Of a DNA stretch of 64,000 nt, positions 40,647 to 49,970 are shown one piece after another. Position numbers and translations under genes: made by a program. Each line of letters begins with the position of its first letter. The stretch's first letter is position 1. This DNA is from Gongronella butleri (lineage: Eukaryota; Mucoromycota; Mucoromycetes; Mucorales; Cunninghamellaceae). The stretch is taken from assembly GCA_025201375.1 (NCBI GenBank), contig JAIWZP010000057.1, positions 117,340 to 181,339 of the forward strand. Reading direction: 5' to 3'. A model generated the notes under the pieces. That model was not told where the DNA came from. It saw nothing but the letters and a program-made list of their open reading frames with translations, and did no database searches.

Positions 40647-42816
40647 CTCGCCTCTCTTCTTTTATGTAACATTACCAACGTCAATCTGGCGATTTGAGCC
40701 GAAATCGTGGCATTTGTCGATGCGATCGAATTGGGCTTGTACATCGCCGTGGACACCGAGGATGGCTGCCCAAATTTTGCCACGAAGGACGGGCGGGATG
40801 TCTGTTTTTGCATGGTGGATGATTTCGTGGCGTGAAGCGGGGTATTGGCGCAGCAGGGCATTGAAAAGGAGATGGCGATGGTATTGGTAGTGGATATCTT
40901 GTTCGCGCAGATAGAGAGGCAGTGTGTGTGTTGTTGCTGTGGCAGGGGCCGCCGGCGACGTGGCGGTCGTGTGTGAAAGGCTTGCACCTTGCGAGAGGGA
41001 AGAATGCGAGTCGGATCGCGAAAAGGAAAATGTGCGTCGTTTGCCATTATTGGCGCCATTGGCATGGCTGTGGCCATTGGTTGTTGTCATTGGCGTGGCA
41101 GGTGCCGACGCGTCTGTAGGGGACGCCACTGTATCTCCCGAGGACGAGGGTGGCGGCGTTGGGTAGATCAATTGAGTGTCGAGTGCGTCCAATTTGGTTT
41201 TTGTGTCGTTTTCGTCAGTTTCGTCGTTTAAAAAGTTGATGTCGTCCTCGTCAATGACCGTGAAATAATTTGCGTCCCATGCGAATGCGCGGTCAGACTC
41301 GTTTTCGTCGTCGTGGCGGCCCAATCGCTGATGGAGCTCCTTGAAACTGATGGGGTAGACCGTGTCATCATACAATTTGGCCATGTCGCGCTTGAGTGCG
41401 CCCAATTCGTCGTGCAACCCGCATACGCGCGGCAATTGCTCAATCACGGGCGTCGCCGTCAGTGCGCTTCGCTTGGCCGCGTCCAATGCCACGTCTCCGC
41501 CAGCAAGCTTCCACAAATGATAAATCTGCGCCAGCGACAGCTTGCTGAGCTTATTATCCACGTCAGAACTGTCGAACGCATCGTCCAAGGGTCCATCCGA
41601 CGCGAGCACGGGACCACGCGTCCATAAATCGTCATTCGTCTTCATTTTCGCAAAAAAAGGCATGGAAAGCAGCTCGTGCGCGCTTGGCCGCTTGGCGGGA
41701 TCGATTTGCAAGCATGCGTGGATCACATCGCGTAGGTGCACGTTGGTATCTTGATTGGTTTGCAAAAATGCGAGCACCTTGTCGTTGATATCCAGCGTGG
41801 TCGTGTCTTTGAGGTGCCACCAAGCGTTTTCGTCGTTTTTGTCGTTTTTGTCGTTATTTTCGGCATTGGCGTCACTCAGATTGGCAAGCGAGTCGTAAAT
41901 CAGGCCCAGGTCCGACGTTGTCCAAAACGAATGTCGCACATGCTGCTCCACAAGCAAAATCCCCAACGCCCAAACGTCTTCTTTGGTCGTGCGCTCGCCA
42001 TACAGCACCGATTCTGGTGACAGATAGCAGGGATGCCCAATGGGAAAATCAACATCCTCGCCGCCACCCGTCATATAATGCAGCCCATATCCCGCAAGTT
42101 TGACGCGCGACTAATGGGCAGAAAAGAAAAAAATGAGCCATGTTTTTCTTTTTTTTCAGCTTTATAACTTACATTTGTATCTAAAAGCACACGAGATGGT
42201 GACAGACAGCCGTGCAGAATGTTGTGATCATGGAGGTAGGCTAGTGCGAGCAGCAATTCCTGCGCCAGCTTTTGAAGCGCCCTAAAAAATAAAAAAAAAA
42301 GCGCGATCAGCCTTTTGCCCGCCCCACGTTCGCTTACTTACGCTGCATCGCCCAGCGTGGCATTCTCAGCGTCCGGCTGCTGGAGCGATTGTTCAAAATG
42401 CTCTGCAACCACAAAGACACGGTCTAAGAGGCCAAAAAACGAAAAAAGAAGAAATATGGACCGTGAGCGCGGTTTTGCTTCTCGTGTTTCCTTTCTTGCC
42501 TTTGTCGCGGTGAATATCGACTTGCGTGCACAGGTGCGGATGGCGAAGCGCCTACAAAAATAACAAGAAAACGAAGAAAAGGCATAAAGCAAAGAAACGT
42601 GAGCGAGTATGGCCGCGTTGACAATAGAAAAAAAGGGGGTTGTACCTTGAGGAACTGGAAGCGACCCATGATTTGCGAAGGCGCGGACAGCGCAAGATGG
42701 CCGGATTCCGCGAGTCGCTCGGTGGAAGCGGACGAGGCGACAAAGTATGTGTATGCCAATGCCGGTACAGGGTGGCCAATGGCCTTGATATCGATATCGT
42801 TGGCAAATAATGCCAT
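39223..42816 (-). CDS. TBCK: TBCK-like protein: pseudokinase, TBC Rab-GAP, rhodanese
   Basis: Eight exons on the minus strand: 42646-42816, 42500-42551, 42342-42423, 42173-42281, 40676-42110, 40120-40494, 39510-40039, 39223-39432; 987 residues. The N-terminal kinase-like domain ([42 protein letters not shown]) lacks the catalytic HRD Asp and a DFG motif, as in animal TBCK. The TBC domain (about 540-760) keeps the catalytic pair: Arg in [13 protein letters not shown] and Gln in [14 protein letters not shown]. It ends [16 protein letters not shown]. The rhodanese-like part ([20 protein letters not shown] ... [15 protein letters not shown]) lacks the active-site Cys. Intron 2 has a GC donor (42499-42498). 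TBCK is linked to TORC1 and endolysosomal or FERRY-complex functions in animals; the role here is inferred. Confidence 0.92.
42423..42500 (-). other. GC-AG intron in TBCK
   Basis: Exon 2 ends at 42500 (…GACAAAG) and is followed by GCAAGA; exon 3 starts at 42423 after CTCTTAG. Only this junction gives the conserved [13 protein letters not shown]; no GT donor in the interval keeps the frame. AG|GCAAG is the normal context for rare GC donors. The intron itself is 42424-42499. Confidence 0.8.
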
Positions 42817-42974
42817 AGGAAGACACAAACGGGGAAAGGAAAGGAAAAGAACAGGGGAAGCGAAAAAGAGAAAAACGAGAAAAAAAAAAGAAAAAAAAAA
42901 AAGGGTCCGTCTCGCCCCTTTTTCATCGAATTTGAGCAAACAAGCCCTTTTTGAGCGCTTCTTTTTTTATTGAA

Positions 42975-44795
42975 CTATCCTATTTTTACACGGCGGCGCG
43001 AGCGGATGGACTCGAATTCCGGATCAGTGTCTGTGTCGTCGTCGCTATTGTCCTGGGACGTAAAAAATGTGTTTTGGGCATTTTCGATGATTTTTGAGGT
43101 GCGTCCATCGGGTTTGAACCCGTGGAACAGGAGGGTGGATGTGGTGTCTTCGTGGCGCGTGTGTTTCAGCGGCAGAGTGTGATATTGTTGCGACCATTGA
43201 GCGACGGGTGTGCCCTTGATAGCGGCGAGATTGGTGCACAATGGTGCTGTTGTTGCTCGGACCCATTGCGACGCTTCCGACGCGTTGATGCCGAGCAGGG
43301 TGAGCATCTGTTGTGGTGCTGCGGAGGTCTGATGACGGTTTTGATCTGGTGGAAGGCGATAACGGATGCGCCAGGGCAATGGTGAGGGAAAACATTGCTC
43401 AATGGCACGGCGCAAGAAATGTTCGAGCGTGGTGGCAATGCTACAGGTGAGTGCGAGGGCGCGCGCACGATAAAGCGGGATCCACGTGCCTCGAAGAGTA
43501 CTGGCCTTGCGTTTGATCCGGAATTGGTGCACTTCCAGGCTAAGAATCATATTGCGCTCCGAATGGCCCGTAATGCCGCCAGCAAGCAGCAATGGCGTCG
43601 CATTGACAAAATCCATGTCCAGCCGCCGTAACAGCCTGAATTCTTTGCCTTCGTCCGTCTTGACAAGAGCAACACACACAGGCACATCCTCCAGCGTCGT
43701 TAGGTACATGGGCGTCCGCGTGCTCACAATGGGATAAATCACCATCGACGACGACGCACACAAACCTGCTGGAAGCAATTCTTGCGACGCCGATTTGCTC
43801 ACCAATGCCTCCTCCTCCTCGCCCACTACCTTGCTTTCGGGCAACGCAATCGTCTTTTCATTCTCGCCATCATTTGTCACATCGCTGCGCACGGATTTCA
43901 CAGGACGCACAATGGGCGCGTTGGTCAAATCGTCTTTCATCGGCTGCGGCTTGCTAACAAGGACGGGCAAAGGTGTTGCTGGCGCCACAATGGTGTCTGA
44001 ACAAGAGGATGGTAAAGAAATTAAAAAAAAAAAAGAAAAAAGAGGCAATATAAAATTACCCTGAGAACTAGGGTCATCTTCGTGGGCATCTTCATGATCG
44101 GCGTCGCCCATGTCATCTACCATGGTAGTTTGAGACGAGGGCTCTGAAAAAAATAAAAAAATAAAATGGGGGCATTGGGTCAATTTTTCGCTTTCAAAAG
44201 TGAATAATTCCTTTTTTTTCGCACCATCGGGCGTGGAGCATGGGGGCAGGAGGTCGTCAATGGTGACAGGGACGTCCGGGGTATAATAATGCGGGAAATA
44301 GTGGTCGATGGAGAGCTGTGTGGGTGAGTAGAGCGATGGATCGGGCTGTTTTTGCATGCCGTGCTCGTCAAAGAGCCATGCGGGCATCTCGCGCACAGAG
44401 GATGGCGTCGTCAGCATCGATGACGGACTGTCGGTCGATTGTGAGCTGCTGCAGGGCGCAAATAGGGGCGAATCCAGCAGCGAGCCCTGACAATTGCCTG
44501 CATCATCATCGCTTTCAGACTCGACCGCTTCTTCGTCGTCCTTTGCTGCTTCCTCTGCCTTTTCTGCTGCTACTGCCGCGTCGTCGACCTCGTTCGCCTG
44601 CGATTTGTCCGGTGGTGGCGACAATGCCCGCTTTGTGCGGCGCGTCGACCTCGTTTGCTGGGGTTTGTCGACAATTGTCGGCGGTTGCTGTCGGCGCCGC
44701 TTGCGAGAAAGGCAAGCCGCACCAGCCCTGCCCGTTTGCACGGATGAGCGTCGACGCAAAGTCATGGTGCTGGGGGCAACGCTGGAGGTTGACAT
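42975..44795 (-). CDS. KilA-N/APSES-like DNA-binding protein
   Basis: Three exons: 44225-44795, 44060-44143, 42975-43996; 558 residues. The first 190 residues are basic (SRKRRRQQPP) then very acidic and Ser-rich. In the second half a domain at about residues 300-410 resembles the fungal APSES/KilA-N fold: VPVCVALVKTDEGKEFRLLR, FVNATPLLLAGGITGHSERN, MILSLEVHQF, LRGTWIPLYRARALALTCSI. These are the VNAT..LL.AGG and GTWIPL.RA..LA landmarks shared by Xbp1, Bqt4 and MBF/SBF proteins. No ankyrin repeats follow, so it is not a canonical Mbp1/Swi4. The start is ATG 44795; a second in-frame ATG is at 44765. Both introns have lengths divisible by three and no stop, so unspliced RNA stays open. It lies 3' of AOS1 on the same strand. 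Confidence 0.68.
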   Translation of the reverse strand: MSTSSVAPSTMTLRRRSSVQTGRAGAACLSRKRRRQQPPTIVDKPQQTRSTRRTKRALSPPPDKSQANEVDDAAVAAEKAEEAAKDDEEAVESESDDDAGNCQGSLLDSPLFAPCSSSQSTDSPSSMLTTPSSVREMPAWLFDEHGMQKQPDPSLYSPTQLSIDHYFPHYYTPDVPVTIDDLLPPCSTPDGAKKKELFTFESEKLTQCPHFIFLFFSEPSSQTTMVDDMGDADHEDAHEDDPSSQGNFILPLFSFFFLISLPSSCSDTIVAPATPLPVLVSKPQPMKDDLTNAPIVRPVKSVRSDVTNDGENEKTIALPESKVVGEEEEALVSKSASQELLPAGLCASSSMVIYPIVSTRTPMYLTTLEDVPVCVALVKTDEGKEFRLLRRLDMDFVNATPLLLAGGITGHSERNMILSLEVHQFRIKRKASTLRGTWIPLYRARALALTCSIATTLEHFLRRAIEQCFPSPLPWRIRYRLPPDQNRHQTSAAPQQMLTLLGINASEASQWVRATTAPLCTNLAAIKGTPVAQWSQQYHTLPLKHTRHEDTTSTLLFHGFKPDGRTSKIIENAQNTFFTSQDNSDDDTDTDPEFESIRSRRRVKIG

Positions 44796-45432
44796 GGTGC
44801 AAATAAAAAAATAAGGGAAAAAAAGACGTGTGGAAAACGAAATAAAAAAAAATTGGACAGGGAAAAGAGAGGCAAGAGAATTGAGGGAAAAAAAAGGAGA
44901 TAGCGAAAAAAAAAAAGGGAGAAAGGGCGATTTCTGAGAATGGAGACCAGCCAAAAAAGGGCACACCGTGAGGCGAAGCCCGCACGACACGCTGCGCGTC
45001 CTTTTTCTTTTCTTGTTACACAAACTTTGACGCGCTCTCCGACGAATCCATTCCACCAATCCGACACACATGTTTCTTGAGCTTTTTCGCCAGACTATAC
45101 CCTTCAATGCCAATGAATGCCTCGTCTTCTCATTTTTTTTGTTTGTTTTTTTTTCAATGAATATCATTTTATCAATCTCTCCATGGTCACTCCTCATGAT
45201 CTCCGTCCTGTACGACAGTGTCCCCATCCCAATCCATATCGTTCACTTAGCCCGATGCACGCTGTCCACACATGTGTGTGACACAAGTCAAAAAAGGCCA
45301 GAAAAACCTATCCTATCGCCTTGAGCGTCGCTCATTGTTTCCAACTCTCTTTTTTTTATTCTACAGCTCATGAACAAGCCCAGTGCCTATCAAAAAGAAG
45401 AAGAAAAGGATTAAAAGGAAGCTCAATTCTCT
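44796..45432. other. Intergenic between APSES-like gene and AOS1
   Basis: About 640 bases; upstream region of the APSES-like gene, A-rich next to its ATG (pyrimidine-rich on the coding strand). No gene seen. Confidence 0.5.
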
Positions 45433-46988
45433 TCATTCCTCTCCAATGGACTGCGTTTTACCATCGTAGCCATTGTAAAAGAACCAATTTTGGATGGGCA
45501 ATTCCTTGGCAGAAAGCACCTTGATGATCTCTTGCGCCATCACACCACCCACAATCGCTGCAAGGGGCACAAGCTCCGTTTGGTATAGTGACAGGCCCCT
45601 GCACAATGGAACAAAAAAAAAAAAAAAAGCGCACACGTGTCGCGCCGAGTGGCGCAGCGCGGTCAGCTTCGAATTTCTCCCCTGCAAAGCTATTTTGAAC
45701 CACTTTCTTACTTTAGAATTTCGTCGTTGAGCACAGACGCGTCATTTACGCCCAGCGCTTGCAGCCATATATCCTTTTCTTTGATCAAGTCGTCCACTTG
45801 CGCGTCCGTTGGGAGCTGATTCGTCTTTAATTGATAACGGAATAAGACTGGCGATGAAAAAAAATGACTGATGTGAGTATGACGCCCCCCTCCCTTTGCC
45901 CAATATGTACTCTGAATTAAAAATGCCATGGGGGAGACGTTTTTCTTCAGCTTCTTGGTAGAAAGAGACGACCAATTCTTCTCAAGCGACACAGACAGAG
46001 GCTCATACAGCGCCTCGTGCGTCGAGCGCGTCACCACGACTTCTTCCGACTTGTTGCCAGCCGCCTGCTTCTTTTCCCTGAAAAAAAATCGCGTCATGTC
46101 AGTATTTTTAGGTGACACCCGCGACCCACAAACACACACACACAAACACACACACAAAAGGGGCGAGGGATGCTCTCCACTTACTCAATGTACGTGTGCT
46201 TGACGAGATCGCAAAAGATGTAGCCTGTCCACCCAAACGTGTCTGCCGCATAAAAAGGCTTGCCAAGCGCATGCCGGATTGCATTGACACGCGTCTAATC
46301 AATTTATAGAGTACCGTCAGTGCCTACTAGACACGACATTGCGTTCCAAATCGCCTTACCAACAGCTGCACGTCCGAGTGGAACACGCACACAATGTCAA
46401 ACGGCTCGAAATAGTCGTCAGGCTTGGCGTGGATGTCCTCCGAGTCCACCACCACCGTCACGCGCGGATTCAATACGCGCAAGGCAGGTGCCACCGATTC
46501 AGCTTTCTGCTCACGCACAAAAAAAAAAAAAGAAAAAAACGCGTCAATCGCAGTAGTTACGCGTAATTTCGGTCTCTTTACGTTTTTTCCCACGTGCTCG
46601 TCCTGCAAAAAGAATTGCGAGTCGACCGCCTGCTTGGTGACTGTCGCGTCGTCGAGCAGCGTGATGCTATTGATGCCGGCCAGCACGAGATTCTTGGCAA
46701 CTTCGCTTGCGACAGCGCGCAAACCCGCCACGAGGATATTGGCGCGGCCGATCCTAACAAAGAAAAACCATACGGATATGTCAGCCACCCACTGGGCGTC
46801 TCTTTACGTGCGGACACTTACGATTGCTGTGCTTCCAGGCCCCACAAACGGATCTGACGGTCGTAAATAGCAGCCTCGTCTATAAAGAATAAAAAAAAAC
46901 AACACCCAAAACACGTGTCAGACATCCTTCTCTTTGCCTTTTGCAACTTTTGTGCTTCTGTACCTTGCGAGATATCCTTGTTAGTCAT
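45433..46988 (-). CDS. AOS1: SUMO-activating enzyme E1 subunit AOS1/SAE1
   Basis: Smaller, adenylation half of the heterodimeric SUMO E1; partner Uba2 carries the catalytic cysteine and is not in this window. Eight exons: 46964-46988, 46822-46879, 46582-46753, 46360-46506, 46185-46294, 45911-46077, 45712-45847, 45433-45598; 326 residues, close to the usual 340. Landmarks: YDRQIRLWGLEAQQSIGRAN with the conserved Arg residues, ILVAGLRAVASEVAKNLVLA, ITLLDDATVTKQAVDSQFFL, RHALGKPFYAADTFGWTGYI, and the C-terminal LAAIVGGVMAQEIIKVLSAK followed by NWFFYNGYDG. As expected for AOS1 there is no catalytic-cysteine domain. The intron-dense structure starts with a 25-base first exon. Together with the RAD60-like gene, it gives the window two SUMO-related genes about 35 kb apart. 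Confidence 0.92.
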
Positions 46989-49970
46989 AGTATTCGAGAA
47001 AAATAAAAAAAAAATAAAAAATAAAAAGGGGGAAAAAGAGGGACGCGAACCCCGCGCGGACATGGGGATCCTACTTAAAATGGATGCGTCGCGTTCACGC
47101 GCCTACTTTTTTTTTTCTGTCTCATCCACGCGTTTTAGCTTATGAAAGTGTCGTTTTTTAAATAATTTGCTTTTTACGCGTGTGTTTTCTAGACATCTCT
47201 TTCACAAGTAAACCCACTGAACCGAGCACGCTGTCTAGTGGAATGTTGATGCTCGCAACAGACCCCTTGCAATTGGTACTATGCTCTGCAAATGCAATTT
47301 ACACGTAAAAAACCCTTTTCTGATGCTTGGATGCCACACAAACTTTGACGATTGGAAGCGCTTGGATTGGGATCAGTTGCGGGGTGAATTTCACAGCACA
47401 TTGGCCTATTTCTATGATATTCATACGCCGTACTGTAATTCGACCAAGAAGGTGCTAAAATGTAAAAATATGATATCGAGATTTTGGAATCATCTGCGCA
47501 ACCACTCAACTGACCTCTGCTTTTCAACGCCATATTGAAAAAAGACGCGACGAAATAGTCTAAAGCAAAGTGTTCTAGAAGCGATCCAACCATGGTTTGT
47601 CGAGTTTAAGACTAGATTTGTAAAAAAAAAAAAAAAAAAAACTGTATTTTTTGGGATTTCACTACAACCGGCTGATTGACCTCCAGATTTCAAAGATTTT
47701 TGGAAACGAGACGCGCCGAAATATTCAAGTGGTAAGCTTTGGTGGCGATCAATGTATGATTTCTGATGGTCAATAATAGACTTGGTGAAAATTCATGAAA
47801 ACCGTGCATATCTCGACAACAGGCTGATCATCGCCCAAGGGCTTTTAATTTTTTTATGAAGAGAACCCATCAAATATTCAAGCGGTAGCTTTTGGCGGCG
47901 ATCCAGGCATGACTCATTGGGAAAACGCGTAAAATATTGTTTTGACTCTGGGTTTTCATCAGCAAACACCAATTTCGATATTTCTCAAGACTAAGTGATC
48001 CGTTTTGCGAAAAAAAAAAAACCTGGAATCAGTGAAGTCGAGAGTCGAATATCCACTGGTACAAATTTGGAGCCATAGGATCAGGCTCATCTGGAGAAAT
48101 GCTATCATAAATTTTGATTTGATGCGACAACACCACGCCCCAAAACCTCGCGACAAATGCATCTTGATTCCTGTTAGGCTTTTCAGTTCCCGTTTTTCGT
48201 GTTCAGACGTGTTTTGGCGCGCTGCAGTACCTACGTTACTGGCAAATGAATATATCGATCATTTAAATTTTTATTGAGCTTTTTCGCGAGATTCTTGCTA
48301 CAATAATGATCTCAAATTTGAACGTGTTGTTGTGCATCCAGTGATGGTGATGACTGGCAATTTATTTTTTTGGCATTGTGTTTAATGAATATTCAACGCA
48401 CAAACTGCTGTACATGTCAAATCGAGCCGCCAACAACATAGTTTTTCTCAGCACGAGACTAGTTGGTTCACATGCAAGGTCTATAAATATTGAGAACTTT
48501 TGTTCCCGAGCACTCGCTATGGGAACACTCTGCCTTGTCAAATGGGCATACAGCTGCCTTTTCATTTTTTTTTTTTTTTTTGCCTTGCTAGTCTTTCCAT
48601 TTTTGCTGTTTTCCTGTGCTTTCTTCTACACAAATTAGCGCGACATAAAGCATTGATCAATTTAAGAACACGATCTCGATTTCGTGGCATGAATATTACC
48701 CGATGTCAGCATGAACATGCTCTGAAAACAGCAAAAAGAAAGAGCCTAGTTATGATTGCATGAACGAGATGTGCTTACACGCTATGACGCGCTGCCACAG
48801 TCTTGTTTTTTATATGTATATGGCGATGGTACATGTTATTAAATGTCTGTGAGCGTTGGACCAATAGAATGGTAATGGTGAGATGCACACTTTTTGTTTT
48901 ATCCGTCAATGGGCCGAGTCGATGCCGTGTGTGCCAATTTAATAAAATATGAGCGGAGATATGCGTGTCCCGGAATTGACACCGAGAAGATGCATGGCGT
49001 TTGTGTCCAACAGACGTTCCAGATTGATGGGGGAAGGGCCGAGGGGAATTGAATTTCCGCCTCAAATAACATCCCCCCGTGCCAAGACAAGGAAGTGGAC
49101 AGTGTCAATTGAGGCCAACGAACAAAGGGGAACCCTGACCGTGCTTAGGTCAACGTGCATTGACCAGATTTCGCCTTTTTGGTCTTTGTCTCCAGGAACC
49201 TCCTTAACGCGTCTAGGCATCATCGCGCCGATTTTGAATCTTTTCTTTTCTTTTTATTCGACATGGTGACGGATGGGGAGTGATAAAAAGCATGATAGAT
49301 GATAATCATAATATTTAGTGTAGAGCGCATTTTACATTCTCTATGCGCAATTTCTATGAGTTGTCTTTATAGATTTTTTTTATCCATGTGTGTCAAACAT
49401 CGGCATAAAGATGCTCTTTGGTATATTAATATTGAGTTCAATGGATCTCAGAGTGCAAAAAAAAAAAAAAAAAAAAAAATGCGCCTTAGTGGGGTGCATC
49501 GTTCAACAATTCACTTTGCATGAGCCAATGCCTCGCTCAGACATCATTTCACCTGCTAATTTTTTTTTTTTTGTTGCCGTTCTCGGATTGAAGATCGGGT
49601 TACCAAACAAAGGGTCGCTGCCTCTCTCCTGCTTTATCTTTTTTAAAATGCATTGACTAAATCGCGGTTCACCAATCAAGGACATGCCGGCAACCACTCT
49701 TTAACAGGGAAGATACTAGAAAAAAACGCCAGACAGAAAAAAAAAAAAGGCCATTTGAGTTTGATTTTTATCCTTTTGCACAATGAGAGCGCGTTGCATG
49801 AAAAACAAAAAAATCGACATAAAAGCAATTCTTGCCTTGTTGATTCTTCCTTCTCTTTTCCCCCTTCTTTTTGAAATTTCTTCAGTTGAGCCTAGCCTTT
49901 TATCTACGCACAGCCAACTCATACTCCTCTCTTGTTTTATTTTTACCGACTTTTGTACATATAAAACATC
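46989..49970. other. Gene-free spacer with degenerate repeats
   Basis: No supported gene. It has a degenerate array with a period near 158 bp around 47545-47930, an AT-rich tract, and A/T runs at 48567-48580 and 49457-49479. The last 200 bases form the CT-rich leader of the MFS gene. Confidence 0.5.
47545..47930. repeat. Degenerate repeat array, period about 158 bp
   Basis: The string CGAAATATTCAAGTGGTAAGCTTTGGTGGCGATC (abbreviated landmark: AAATATTCAAG...GGCGATC) occurs at 47711, and related versions occur at 47552 (AAATAGTCTAAAGCAAAG) and 47872 (AAATATTCAAGCGGTAGC), spaced 158-160 bases. A similar piece occurs once in repeat A copy 1 at 7656 (CGAAATACCTACATAGC). Confidence 0.55.

Noticed and set aside
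44796..45227. N-terminal extension of the APSES-like frame by about 144 codons
   Set aside because: The frame is open but Phe/Leu/Ser-rich from a pyrimidine-rich leader; the ATG at 44795 is followed at once by typical coding sequence.
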